64,000 bases of DNA from contig JBDHJR010000019.1 in assembly GCA_039586815.1 (NCBI GenBank), forward strand, positions 1-64,000, given 5' to 3'. Below are positions 53,783-63,822 of the stretch, piece after piece. This stretch comes from WVYX01 sp039586815 (GTDB taxonomy: Bacteria > Gemmatimonadota > Gemmatimonadetes > Gemmatimonadales > GWC2-71-9). The notes under the pieces are model-generated. The model had not been told where the DNA came from, did no database searches, and was given only the letters and a program-made list of their open reading frames with translations. How positions within the stretch are numbered: the stretch's first letter is position 1; every line of letters begins with the position of its first letter. Both the position numbers and the translations under genes were made by a program.

Positions 53783-54108
53783 GACTCGCTGCGTCGCACC
53801 AGGACGTCGCCGTCCTCGAGCTTCACCTCGTACAGCGCGAGACTCTCCTTCGCCGGTGCCTCGATGGCTTCGCCGGTCCGCACGTCGAACTGGGCTCCGT
53901 GGAGCGGGCACTCGATGGCGTGGTCGTCAACCATCTCACCGTCGCTCATCGGGAACTCGGCGTGGCTGCAGCGGTCCTCGAAGGCGTACACCTCTCCCTG
54001 CACCCTGACGAGGCACAACCCCTGTCCGGAGGAGAGCTGCACCGCCACCGGAGTTCCCTCCGGCAGATCACCCAACGAGGCAACGCGGTCGAAGCCCGGC
54101 TCTGTCAC
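53779..54108 (-). CDS. Rieske-type [2Fe-2S] ferredoxin
   Basis: 109 residues from GTG 54108. The cluster motifs are Cys47-x-His49 (CSHAEF) and Cys67-x2-His70 (CPLHGAQFD), as in NirD- and BphF-type Rieske ferredoxins. It carries single electrons in the cytoplasm. Its place between sufU and the permease suggests an electron donor for cluster assembly or a client protein of the operon. Confidence 0.92.
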   Translation of the reverse strand: MTEPGFDRVASLGDLPEGTPVAVQLSSGQGLCLVRVQGEVYAFEDRCSHAEFPMSDGEMVDDHAIECPLHGAQFDVRTGEAIEAPAKESLALYEVKLEDGDVLVRRSES

Positions 54109-54148
54109 CAACGCCCTCCTGAGATCGCGACGTCCTTGCGGTCGCCGC

Positions 54149-54601
54149 TCACTCGGTGGAGGCGGGTTCCTCCGAGCCGGTAATGGCGGCGTGCAAGGTA
54201 TGCCAGGGAAGGTTCGCACACTTTACGCGGGCAGGGAACCGCTTGACCCCGGCGAGGGCCGCGAGCTTGCCCAGCGCCTTTGGATCGGGGGGGGCGTCAG
54301 GACCCCCGGTCACCATGTCGTGAAACGCACGGAACAGCGTTTCCGCCTCGTCCGTGGTCTTCCCTTTGACGGTGGAGGTCATGAGCGACGCCGACGCCTG
54401 GGAGATGGCGCAGCCCTTGCCCTGGAACCCGACGTCCTTGATGACGTCACCCTCCAGGCTCACATACAGCGTGATCTCATCGCCGCAAAGGGGGTTGGTG
54501 CCCTCTGCGCTGTGGCTGGCATCGGGAATCTTCTTGAAGTTTCGCGGGGCGCGATTGTGATCGAGGACGACTTGCTGATAGAGGTCCCTGAGATCGGCCA
54601 T
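54149..54601 (-). CDS. sufU: SufU, zinc-dependent sulfurtransferase
   Basis: 150 residues. The metal ligands Cys39, Asp41, Cys64 and Cys128 are all present (LCGDEI, GKGCAIS, VKCANLPW), and the extra insertion that sets SufU apart from IscU lies between them (about 95-125). It takes sulfur from SufS and passes it to SufBCD. The ATG shares one base with the sufS stop. Confidence 0.94.
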   Translation of the reverse strand: MADLRDLYQQVVLDHNRAPRNFKKIPDASHSAEGTNPLCGDEITLYVSLEGDVIKDVGFQGKGCAISQASASLMTSTVKGKTTDEAETLFRAFHDMVTGGPDAPPDPKALGKLAALAGVKRFPARVKCANLPWHTLHAAITGSEEPASTE

Positions 54602-55884
54602 CAGCCGAACACCTCGTGTACGCGATGGACCGCCCGCACCAGCGCATCCACCTCGTCTCGCGTGTTGTAGAACGCAAAGGACGCCCGCGCGGTCGCGGGC
54701 ACGCCGAGTCGCTCCATCACGGGCTGCGTACAGTGATGGCCTGTGCGAATTGCGATACCCTCCTTGTCCAGAATCGTCCCGACGTCGTGCGCGTGCACGC
54801 CATCGAGCACGAAGGACACGACACTCGCCTTCTCCCTCGCCGTACCCAGGACGTGCAGCCCGGGGATGGCCTCGAGCGACTCGGTGGCGTACCGCAACAG
54901 GTCGCCCTCGTGGGCCTGAACCGCCTCCCACGACATCCCGTTGAGGTAGTCGACCGCTGCACCCAGCCCGATCGCGCCGGCGATGTTCGGCGTGCCGGCC
55001 TCGAACTTGGCCGGCAGCGGAGCATAGGTCGTCTTGTCGAAGCACACCGAGCGGATCATCTCACCGCCGCCCTGGTAGGGGGGCATTGCGTTGAGCAACT
55101 CGGCCTTGCCGTACAGAATCCCTATCCCGGTCGGACCGAACATCTTGTGGCCCGAAACGGCGTAGAAGTCGCAGTCCAAGTCCTGCACGTCCACTGCCAT
55201 GTGAGGTGCGGCCTGGGCTCCGTCCACCAACACCGGGATGTTGTGGCCGTGCGCGATCGCCACCATCTCCTTGATGGGGTTGATCGTGCCCAAGGAGTTC
55301 GAGACGTGCACCAGGGCGACGAGCTTCGTCTTGGGACTCAGCAGCTTTTCGAACTCGTCCAGCTCCAGCTCGCCCGCGTCCGTCATCGGGATTACGCGCA
55401 GCCGGGCCCGGGTCGCCTCGCACACGATCTGCCACGGCACGATGTTGGAGTGGTGCTCCATGGCGGAGATCACCACCTCGTCGCCGGCGGCGAAGCTGGT
55501 GCGGCCGTAGGAGTGAGCCACCAGGTTGACCGCCTCCGTAACGCCCCGCACGAATACGACCTCGTGAGGCTGTGCCGCATTGATGAAGCGTTGCAGCTTC
55601 ACCCTCGACCCCTCGTATGCCTCGGTGGCCTGCTGGCTCAGCTTGTACACGCCGCGGTGAATGTTGGCGTTGTACCCCTCGTAGTACTGAACCAGCGCAT
55701 CCACAACGGCACGCGGCTTCTGCGTGGTGGCGGCGTTGTCGAGGTACGCCAGCGGCTTCCCGTCCCGTTGCTGCTTGAGCAGCGGGAAATCCGCCCTGAC
55801 CCGCGCCACGTCCAGCGTGGGGCGCGCCGCGTTCGGTGCGGCGGTCGCGGCAGTGGTGGAAGCCTGGCGCACCATCATCCTCAC
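54601..55884 (-). CDS. sufS: cysteine desulfurase SufS
   Basis: 427 residues. The PLP Lys is Lys247 in SGHKMFGPTG, the sulfur-carrying Cys is Cys385 in RTGHHCTQPVM, and the cofactor loop LVDGAQAAPH is intact. It releases sulfur from cysteine for Fe-S cluster building. The N-terminal 20 residues are an extra Ala-rich stretch. It overlaps sufD by 4 bp. Confidence 0.96.
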   Translation of the reverse strand: MRMMVRQASTTAATAAPNAARPTLDVARVRADFPLLKQQRDGKPLAYLDNAATTQKPRAVVDALVQYYEGYNANIHRGVYKLSQQATEAYEGSRVKLQRFINAAQPHEVVFVRGVTEAVNLVAHSYGRTSFAAGDEVVISAMEHHSNIVPWQIVCEATRARLRVIPMTDAGELELDEFEKLLSPKTKLVALVHVSNSLGTINPIKEMVAIAHGHNIPVLVDGAQAAPHMAVDVQDLDCDFYAVSGHKMFGPTGIGILYGKAELLNAMPPYQGGGEMIRSVCFDKTTYAPLPAKFEAGTPNIAGAIGLGAAVDYLNGMSWEAVQAHEGDLLRYATESLEAIPGLHVLGTAREKASVVSFVLDGVHAHDVGTILDKEGIAIRTGHHCTQPVMERLGVPATARASFAFYNTRDEVDALVRAVHRVHEVFG

Positions 55885-57215
55885 CCGGTGAGCCGGTCCT
55901 TTACGATTCGGTCCAGCTGCTGCTTCAACTCGTCCAACTTGACCGCCTCCAGGATCTCCGAGCCGAACCCGTAGGTGAGCAGCCGCCGCGCTTCCTCGCG
56001 TGACAGCCCGCGGCTCTGCAGGTAGAACAGGTGGTCATCGTCGATGGGCCCCAGCGTCGCACCGTGCGTGCACTTCACGTCGTCGGCGTAGATCTCCAGC
56101 TGCGGCTGACTGTCGGCTCGCGCGCTCTCCGAGAGCAACAGGTTGTTGTTGGTCTGCTTGGAATCTGTCTGCTGGGCACCCGGACGTACGATGATGCGTC
56201 CGGTGAACACCCCGCGGGCCTTCTCGTCGAACACTCCGTTGAAGTACTCCCAACTGGTGCAGTGCGGCTGGGCGTGCTCCAGCGTCGTGTGGTGATCGGT
56301 ATGCTGCCGACCCTCGAGCATCGAGAGCCCGTCCAGAGTGCAGTCTGCGCCCTCGCCGTCCAGCACGGCGTTGATGTCTTGCCGTGAGAGCTGCGCTCCG
56401 AGCGTGAAGTTCACCAGCTTGAACACACTGTCACGCCCTTGGTACGACTCGGTCGTGGCGGTGTGGAACGCCCGCTCGCTCTCCCGCTGCACGCGGTAAG
56501 TGTCGACCTTGGCGTTTTCGCCCAGCACCACCTCGGTCACCGCATTCGTCCAATAGGTGGCGTCACCCAGAGCAACGTAGCTCTCCACCACGGAACCCTG
56601 CGCGCCGCGCCCGGCCAGCACCAGGTTGCGCGGATGCCACATGGGGTTGTCTCCGCTCACGGCATCTGCCAGGAACAGCAGCTGCAACGGCTGCTCCAGC
56701 ACGACGTCGTCCGGCAGGTAGGCGAAACCACCGTCGGAGATGAATGCGGTGGACAGGGCGGTCAGCGGATTCCGGTCGTCCTTGGCATATCGAGCCAGGT
56801 GCGCTTCCAACAGCTCCGCGTCGCTCTCGAGCGCGACGCGCAGGCTCCCCAGCTTCACACCATCGGGCAGCCGCTCCAGTGACGACAGCTCGGGAACGAA
56901 GTGGCCATTCACGAACACAGCGGCGTGGCGATCGGCCCCGCCCAGCAGCAGCGACTCCGCTGCTTGCCGCGCTGCGGGGCTCACCTCCGGCCGGCCGGCC
57001 AAGGTGAATTCCTCGCCGGCGATCGGCTTCACATCGGTGAAGCGCCACGCCTCCTGGCGGGAGTGCGGCAGCCCGGTCTCCGCAAAACGGGTGATGGCAG
57101 ACTCGCGCTTGGCCTTCAGCCAGGCCGGTGCACCGCTCGCCCCGTTGCCGGCGAACGACTCGAACTCCGCCACGAAGCGCTCGGTGGCGCTCCTCACTTC
57201 GCCGGATCGCGTCAT
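55881..57215 (-). CDS. sufD: Fe-S assembly scaffold protein SufD
   Basis: 444 residues from ATG 57215, which overlaps the sufC stop by 4 nt. The C-terminal beta-helix has the SufBD signature: TTLEHAQPHCTSWEYFNGVFDEKARGVFTG, LYADDVKCTHGATLGPIDDDHLFYLQSRG region. SufD pairs with SufB and SufC in the scaffold complex. The N-terminal part (about 1-130) is family-variable. Confidence 0.95.
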   Translation of the reverse strand: MTRSGEVRSATERFVAEFESFAGNGASGAPAWLKAKRESAITRFAETGLPHSRQEAWRFTDVKPIAGEEFTLAGRPEVSPAARQAAESLLLGGADRHAAVFVNGHFVPELSSLERLPDGVKLGSLRVALESDAELLEAHLARYAKDDRNPLTALSTAFISDGGFAYLPDDVVLEQPLQLLFLADAVSGDNPMWHPRNLVLAGRGAQGSVVESYVALGDATYWTNAVTEVVLGENAKVDTYRVQRESERAFHTATTESYQGRDSVFKLVNFTLGAQLSRQDINAVLDGEGADCTLDGLSMLEGRQHTDHHTTLEHAQPHCTSWEYFNGVFDEKARGVFTGRIIVRPGAQQTDSKQTNNNLLLSESARADSQPQLEIYADDVKCTHGATLGPIDDDHLFYLQSRGLSREEARRLLTYGFGSEILEAVKLDELKQQLDRIVKDRLTG

Positions 57216-57973
57216 CCTGCGACCGCCGCGGCTTCGCCGCCGATCCAATCGTAGCCCTTGGCCTCGAGCTCGAGAGCGAGCTTCATGTCGCCCGACATGA
57301 CCACCTTGCCACCGGCCAGGACGTGCACGTGGTCCGGCGTGAAGTAGTTTAGGATCCGCTCGTAGTGGGTCACCACCACGAACGAACGGTCCTCGCTGCG
57401 GAGCGCGTTAACCGCAGCGGCGACTTCCTTCACAGCGTCGATGTCCAGGCCGGAATCGGTCTCGTCCAGGATCGCGAGCTTCGGCTCCAGCACCGCCAGC
57501 TGCAGGATCTCGTTGCGCTTCTTCTCACCGCCCGAGAATCCGTCGTTCACCGCTCTGTGGATCAGGCTGTCATCCCAGCCGATCATTTCCAGCTTCTTTT
57601 CCAGCAGGTCGGCGAAATCCAGGGTGTCGAGCTCCTCGAGGCCCTGCTCCTTGCGGACGGAGTTGAGCGCCGACTGCAGGAAGTACGCGTTTGTGATTCC
57701 CCGGATCGCGACGGGGTACTGGAACGCCAGGAACAGGCCGGCCCGCGCGCGCTCGTCGGCATCCATCTCGAGGAGATCCTTGCCATCGAACGAGACCGAT
57801 CCATCGGTCACTTCGTACGCGGGGTGCCCGGCGAGCACCTGGGCAAAGGTGCTCTTGCCGGACCCGTTGGGGCCCATGATGGCGTGCACCTCTCCCGGCT
57901 TCACATTCAGTTCGACGCCCTTGAGGATCTCGATTCCCTCGACGCCGGCATGCAGGTTCTTTACTTCGAGCAT
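57212..57973 (-). CDS. sufC: Fe-S assembly ATPase SufC
   Basis: 253 residues. ABC ATPase motifs are complete: Walker A GPNGSGKSTF, signature FSGGEKKRNEI, Walker B LAILDETDSGLD. The SufC-specific DETDSGLDIDAVK form is present. It powers the SufBCD scaffold. It sits 26 bp after sufB. Confidence 0.97.
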   Translation of the reverse strand: MLEVKNLHAGVEGIEILKGVELNVKPGEVHAIMGPNGSGKSTFAQVLAGHPAYEVTDGSVSFDGKDLLEMDADERARAGLFLAFQYPVAIRGITNAYFLQSALNSVRKEQGLEELDTLDFADLLEKKLEMIGWDDSLIHRAVNDGFSGGEKKRNEILQLAVLEPKLAILDETDSGLDIDAVKEVAAAVNALRSEDRSFVVVTHYERILNYFTPDHVHVLAGGKVVMSGDMKLALELEAKGYDWIGGEAAAVAG

Positions 57974-57999
57974 GTGCTTCCGTTCTCCCGATTCAAGCG

Positions 58000-59438
<1,439 letters not shown>

Positions 59439-59439
<1 letters not shown>

Positions 59440-60098
59440 CAAGACTCCTCTTGGCCCCGCTTCGGGGCGATGGAATACTGACAGCTGTTGCATCCGTCCG
59501 GGATGTACTGATCGCGCGTCACGTCGCTCTGCAGCACCTCGCGCAGGAACTCGGCCTCGGCGGCACAGATCTCGGGGAATTGTTCCGCGGCTGCCTGGAA
59601 CGCGCAGTTGTGCTCGGCCAGACGCAGCGCGTCCGGCTCCGCCGACCACGCCGCCATGAACCCTTGCTGCGACAGCAGCTCCACGACGGCCTGGACCTTC
59701 TCCTCGATCGTCACGTCAGCCAGCTCGGCACGCATCCGCTCTGCCTGGACCCTGAACCGTTCCGCGAACATCTCGTGCACGGCCTCCCGCCCGTTGGCTT
59801 GGGCGATGAACGAGAGAACGTGGGTCAGCGCCTCGCCGTACTGCTTGGGAAAGAGCGCCTCCGCGTTGGCACTCAAGCGGTAGGTATAGGTCGGCGCCCC
59901 CGTGCCGCGCTGCTCCCTCCCGTACTCGACCAACCCCTCCGCCTCGAGCTCCTTGAGGTGTCGCCGAATCGCGTTGGCCGAGACGCCGAAGACGTCGGCC
60001 AGCTCCTTCGCCGTTGCAGGCTGCGTCTTCTTGAGCTGGAGCAGGACCTCACCACGGAGACCCTTGTGACCAGCCAGACCGGGAGTAATCGGGTTCAT
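59439..60098 (-). CDS. sufR: SufR-type iron-sulfur-sensing transcriptional repressor
   Basis: 219 residues. An N-terminal winged helix (about 15-75: TAKELADVFGVSANAIRRHLKELEAEGLVEY region) is followed by a sensor domain. Cys165-x12-Cys178 matches the spacing of the SufR Fe-S ligands, and Cys203-x2-Cys206 (CNSC) adds two more candidates. SufR represses the suf operon when Fe-S supply is adequate. It is the first gene of the operon and its upstream region holds a CAAC-N6-GTTG palindrome, so autoregulation is likely. Confidence 0.9.
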
Positions 60099-60143
60099 AG
60101 GGCAGGAATCCTAACACAGGGGAACCGGTTTGCGCAACTAATT

Positions 60144-60157
60144 CAACGCTTTTGTTG
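60144..60157 (-). promoter_or_regulatory. SufR operator candidate CAAC-N6-GTTG
   Basis: CAAC (60144-60147), GCTTTT, GTTG (60154-60157) matches the palindrome reported for cyanobacterial SufR operators. It lies 46 bp upstream of the sufR ATG. On the same strand, between it and the ATG, TTGCGC and TAGGAT elements about 18 nt apart could be -35 and -10; they flank an AACCGGTT palindrome. Confidence 0.7.
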
Positions 60158-60258
60158 GTGATCTGGTGCCCGCGAGCCCGCGACAAGCGCGGCGCTGTGG
60201 AGTTGCGATATTGCGTTAGTTGGTAAAGGGCTACGTATCAAGGACTTAACGACTGGGG

Positions 60259-60287
60259 TTGACGCAGAGTGTCTGGCGCGTTAGAAT
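60259..60287 (+). promoter_or_regulatory. sigma-70-like promoter
   Basis: TTGACG (60259-60264), 17-nt spacer, TAGAAT (60282-60287). Each box differs from the consensus at one position and the spacing is ideal. It reads into the membrane-protein pair and the winged-helix gene. Confidence 0.7.
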
Positions 60288-60298
60288 GATGGCAGATT

Positions 60299-60315
60299 AG
60301 TTTGTCCTGCAAACT
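60299..60315 (+). promoter_or_regulatory. operator-like palindrome at the transcription start
   Basis: AGTTTG-TCCTG-CAAACT is a perfect 6-bp inverted repeat with a 5-nt centre, 11 nt downstream of the -10 box and 12 nt before the ATG. A repressor bound here would block transcription. The winged-helix protein encoded at 61594 in the same unit is the natural candidate. Confidence 0.6.
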
Positions 60316-60327
60316 GGTATGCGAGCC

Positions 60328-60924
60328 ATGACGAATCAAGATCTCAAACGACTCGAGCGCAAGGCCTGGCAGTCCTACCACCAGGACGGGCTGGCCGAGG
60401 TCTTTGTGGGATTGCTCCTGGTGCTGGCGTTTCTCGCGGGGATCTCGGGCGAGCGCCGCTTCTTCGTGTACATCCCGATGCTGCTCACGGGCCCGGCACT
60501 AATCCTGGCCAAGCGCATCATCACGGTCCCGCGCATGGGACAGGTCAAGTTCGGACCGGCACGCAAGGCAAGGCTGCGCAAGCTTCGTACGGTGGCAATC
60601 GTGGCCTTTGCCCTCACGATCGTGCTGCTGGTGATGACCATACTCGGGGTGGACTGGGTCCCGGAGCAGCGCCTGCTGGTGAGCTTCGGCCTCGGCGCAA
60701 TGATCGCCCTGCTGTTCGCAGCCGCCGCATACTGGAAGGACTTTCCGCGCATGTACGGCGTCGGGCTGCTCGTCGGCGCCGCGTTCACCGTGACCGAGCT
60801 ACTCGACTCGCCGGTCCCTCTGCTCGTAGCAGGCGGGATACTGATGGCGGTGGGCCTCGTCATCCTCACCTCGTTCCTGCGCAAGTACCCGATACCCGCG
60901 GTACGACCGGGTGGAACGTCGTAG
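60328..60924 (+). CDS. multi-spanning membrane protein A (paralogue pair)
   Basis: 198 residues from ATG 60328 (ATG 60319 is the alternative). A cytoplasmic start LKRLERKAWQSYHQDGLAEVF is followed by about six hydrophobic segments in two groups, separated by a basic loop (ITVPRMGQVKFGPARKARLRKLR). The family is unknown. It is a paralogue of the next gene: LERKAW/LERRAW, ITVPRMGQVKFG/ITIPRMGVAKFG and FLRKYPIP/FMRKYPLP are shared. Confidence 0.75.
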   Translation: MTNQDLKRLERKAWQSYHQDGLAEVFVGLLLVLAFLAGISGERRFFVYIPMLLTGPALILAKRIITVPRMGQVKFGPARKARLRKLRTVAIVAFALTIVLLVMTILGVDWVPEQRLLVSFGLGAMIALLFAAAAYWKDFPRMYGVGLLVGAAFTVTELLDSPVPLLVAGGILMAVGLVILTSFLRKYPIPAVRPGGTS

Positions 60925-60986
60925 GGCGGCGTTGGAGGCCCCTCGCGCAACGGCCTGGAGATCCTAACCCGAGCCTGGAGATGACT

Positions 60987-61607
60987 GTGTCGGGCCAACC
61001 CAACCTGAAAGAACTCGAGCGACGGGCCTGGCGGTCGATGCACGAGGACGGCCTCTGGGAGTTGTTCCTCGGGACGCTGCTGCTCGTTCTCTATGTCACT
61101 ACGCTCGTCGAGGGCGCAGGCTGGCAGCTAGGTGTCAACCTGGTGTTGACGATAGGCCTCGTCGTGCTCGCGAAAGTCGCCAAGCGGACCATCACCATTC
61201 CACGCATGGGCGTGGCGAAGTTCGGTCACGCACGCCGCCAGAAGCGGAAGAAGACCACGGTGTTGTTGCTCTTCTCGGCGGTTTTCGGCGCAGGACTCGC
61301 GTTCGCCCTCGGGTCGGGCACCGGCCTCTCGAACTGGATGCGCTCCAACGTGGAGCTGTTCAACGTCTTCGCCGGAGCGTGGGTGTTGGTCGTGTTCGGC
61401 GGGATGGCGTACTGGCTCGACCTCCCACGCTTGCTGTTCGTCGGCCTGGCGTATGCTCTCGTCTTCTCCCACATCCTTCCCGTGAGTACGGCCATGATCG
61501 CGCTCGTCGGTGGCACGATCACAACGGTGTTTGGACTCATCATGCTGATCCGGTTCATGCGCAAGTATCCGCTCCCGAATGGGGCCGAGCTCCATGACAA
61601 CGGATGA
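60987..61607 (+). CDS. multi-spanning membrane protein B (paralogue pair)
   Basis: 206 residues from GTG 60987, which has GGAG 6 nt upstream; the ATG at 60981 is too close to that site. Layout follows protein A: LKELERRAWRSMHEDGLWELF start, about six hydrophobic segments, a basic loop after ITIPRMGVAKFGHARRQKRKK and a conserved RFMRKYPLP end. The function is unknown; a transporter, channel or sensor role is possible. It overlaps the winged-helix gene by 14 bp. Confidence 0.75.
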   Translation: MSGQPNLKELERRAWRSMHEDGLWELFLGTLLLVLYVTTLVEGAGWQLGVNLVLTIGLVVLAKVAKRTITIPRMGVAKFGHARRQKRKKTTVLLLFSAVFGAGLAFALGSGTGLSNWMRSNVELFNVFAGAWVLVVFGGMAYWLDLPRLLFVGLAYALVFSHILPVSTAMIALVGGTITTVFGLIMLIRFMRKYPLPNGAELHDNG

Positions 61608-61926
61608 GCACGACACCCGCGGCACAATGCCGCCGTGGGAGATCGACCGCCTGATCCACGAGCCGGCGAGGCTCATGATCATGTCGTATCTCTTCGTGGT
61701 GGAGAGCGCGGACTTCCTGTTCCTCATGCGCCAGACGGGAATGACGCAGGGCAACCTCTCCTCGCACCTCAGCAAGCTGGAGCAGGCCGGCTACATTGAG
61801 GTCGAGAAGAAGTTCGTTGGCAAGAAACCGCGCACCATGATCCGGGCAACTGGCCCAGGGCGCGAGGCGTTCCAGGATTACCGGCAGCGCATGGAACGGA
61901 TCTTCGAGGAGTCGAAAGGGGAATGA
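61594..61926 (+). CDS. small winged-helix transcriptional regulator
   Basis: 110 residues from ATG 61594. The winged helix DNA-binding fold is clear: IDRLIHEPARLMIMSYLFVVESADFLFLMRQTGMTQGNLSSHLSKLEQAGYIEVEKKFVGKKPRTMIRATGPG region, as in small MarR/ArsR-type regulators. There is no sensor domain and no metal site. It overlaps membrane protein B by 14 bp and probably regulates the operon through the palindrome at 60299. Confidence 0.85.
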   Translation: MTTDEHDTRGTMPPWEIDRLIHEPARLMIMSYLFVVESADFLFLMRQTGMTQGNLSSHLSKLEQAGYIEVEKKFVGKKPRTMIRATGPGREAFQDYRQRMERIFEESKGE

Positions 61927-61930
61927 CGAC

Positions 61931-63184
61931 GTGATGACATCCGGAATTATTCGCGGCACGGCCGCGGCGGCGCTGCTCGCCAGCCTTGCGGCTGCCTGCG
62001 TCGGTGGTGAGCGCGAATGGGCGGGCACCGTCACCGACAGTGCGGGAATCCAGATGGTCTCCAACCCCGACCGGGGCGTGTGGACCTCGGGGACGCAGTG
62101 GACGGTGGAGGAGGAAGTCCGCATTGGCACGATCGAAGGCGATCCCAACTACCAGTTCGGACAGATCGGCTTCCTGGCCGTGGGCTCGAACGGAAACATC
62201 TTCGTGCTCGACGGCCAGGCACAGCACATCAAGGTATTTGGAGCCGACGGGGAATTTCGGCACACCATCAGCCAGCCGGGCAGCGGGCCGGGAGAGATCG
62301 GCGCCGGCGCCCTATTCGTCTTCACCGGTCCGGGGGACACGCTCATCGTGCCCGACATGGCCAACCAGCGCGTGAACCTGTTCCTGCCCGACGGCTCCGA
62401 CGCGGGGAGCTTCCCGCTCACGCTCGCGGAGGGGCTCCCGATGCTGTTCCAGACGACGAGCGCCGGCGAGCTCGTGATGCAGCGACGCCCGATGCCCGCG
62501 CCCAACCAGCCCGTGCGCGACTCGCTGGATGCGATCGTCGTCATCAACACAGCCGGAACGATCTCCGACACGGTCATGAAGTTCCCGTCGGGCAGGACGT
62601 TCCAGATGAGCGGGGGAACACCCGAGATCAACCTGTACGCCACCGAGTCGGTGTGGCGCGTTACCGACGACCTCAAGCTCCTGTACGCCACCAACGACGA
62701 CTACCGCGTCGGTGTTTACTCGAGTGAAGGCACGGCCGAGCGCATCGTCACGAAGCCGTTCGAGCGCAAGTCGGTGAGCGAGCGGGACCAGGAGGCGGTG
62801 ATGGGCTTCCTCGAGCGGGCGTGGGCCGATGCCGGTGTGCCACCTAGTGTCATGCCGCAGCTCCGCAACCTGGTCCACTTCGGTGAGTTCTTCCCGGCGT
62901 TCAGCGCGATCCAGCTCGGCCCGCAGGGCACCATCTGGGTGCAGCAGGTGCAGGCGGCTTCCGAGCTGAGCGACGAGGAGTTGGAGCAGTACAACATCCT
63001 CGAGGACACGGGCGCACCCGAGTGGGACGTGTTCGACTCCGCAGGGAGATTGCTGGGAGTGGTATCGATGCCGAAGCGCTTCGCGCCGCGCGTGTTCGCC
63101 GGCGACAAGATCTATGGAGTGTGGCGCGACGATCTAGACGTGCAGTACGTAATACGTCTGCGGGTGGTGGATCCGGCTACCTAG
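61931..63184 (+). CDS. 6-bladed beta-propeller lipoprotein
   Basis: 417 residues from GTG 61931 or ATG 61934. The lipobox is LAAAC at about 19-23. The body has NHL-like propeller strands: IGFLAVGSNGNIFVLDGQAQHIKVFGADGEF, GPGDTLIVPDMANQRVNLF and a C-terminal FDSAGRLLGVVSMPKRF. Such lipoproteins are common in related genomes and of unknown role, probably binding or display. It follows the regulator by 4 bp and ends 8 bp into the converging gene. Confidence 0.78.
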   Translation: MMTSGIIRGTAAAALLASLAAACVGGEREWAGTVTDSAGIQMVSNPDRGVWTSGTQWTVEEEVRIGTIEGDPNYQFGQIGFLAVGSNGNIFVLDGQAQHIKVFGADGEFRHTISQPGSGPGEIGAGALFVFTGPGDTLIVPDMANQRVNLFLPDGSDAGSFPLTLAEGLPMLFQTTSAGELVMQRRPMPAPNQPVRDSLDAIVVINTAGTISDTVMKFPSGRTFQMSGGTPEINLYATESVWRVTDDLKLLYATNDDYRVGVYSSEGTAERIVTKPFERKSVSERDQEAVMGFLERAWADAGVPPSVMPQLRNLVHFGEFFPAFSAIQLGPQGTIWVQQVQAASELSDEELEQYNILEDTGAPEWDVFDSAGRLLGVVSMPKRFAPRVFAGDKIYGVWRDDLDVQYVIRLRVVDPAT

Positions 63185-63773
63185 TATCCTCCCGTAGCAG
63201 GAGGTTGCGGTAGGCCTCCGGCGTGTCGATGTCCTCGCCAACCGCCGGATCGTCAACCGGCACCAGGGCGAGCCTCGAGGGGTCCGAGCGCACCACGGCT
63301 CGGGCCCCTTGGTCTTCCGGAGCGGCGAGAAGCTCCCCGAACACGTCCCTCCCGAAGATCACGGGGTGGCCCCTGCGGCTCCCGTAGCTGGGAACCACGA
63401 TCGGCTCCCCGCCTTCACGAAACCGGTCGAGCAGGGCCTGGACTGTCGATATGGCCACGTGCGGCCGATCCACGTGCCACACCAATGCGCCTTCAACCGG
63501 ATGGTTGAGAACGGCCTCGATCCCCACCTTGATGGAGCCCAGCGGACCGCTCTCGGGCGCGGGGTTCCGCAGCACCGTTGCAGCACTCAAGTCAATAGCT
63601 GCCAATATCTTGTCAGCATCGTACCCGAGCACGACGAGGCGCCGCTCGAGCCCCAGGGCACCGCACGCATCGAGGATGGCCTGCAGGAACGAGCGGCCCC
63701 GGTACGGCAACAGCGCCTTCGGCGCCCCCATGCGCTCCGAGGCTCCGCCGGCTGGGATTATGGCAGCGATCAT
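63177..63773 (-). CDS. MobA-like nucleotidyltransferase
   Basis: 198 residues. The nucleotide-binding start is IIPAGGASERMGAPKALLPYRG, with PESGPLGSIKVG, WHVDRPHVAI (metal Asp in place of the usual DMP), PSYGSRRGHPVIFG and DIDTPEAYRN following. This matches the MobA/MocA NTP-transferase 3 family, which joins a nucleotide to molybdopterin or to a sugar phosphate. The VDRPH variant makes the exact substrate uncertain. Confidence 0.85.
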   Translation of the reverse strand: MIAAIIPAGGASERMGAPKALLPYRGRSFLQAILDACGALGLERRLVVLGYDADKILAAIDLSAATVLRNPAPESGPLGSIKVGIEAVLNHPVEGALVWHVDRPHVAISTVQALLDRFREGGEPIVVPSYGSRRGHPVIFGRDVFGELLAAPEDQGARAVVRSDPSRLALVPVDDPAVGEDIDTPEAYRNLLLREDTR

Positions 63774-63822
63774 AGGAAAGCCATAGATTGGTGGCCCCGT
63801 TTACGACGGCGCGAGGCAGGTC

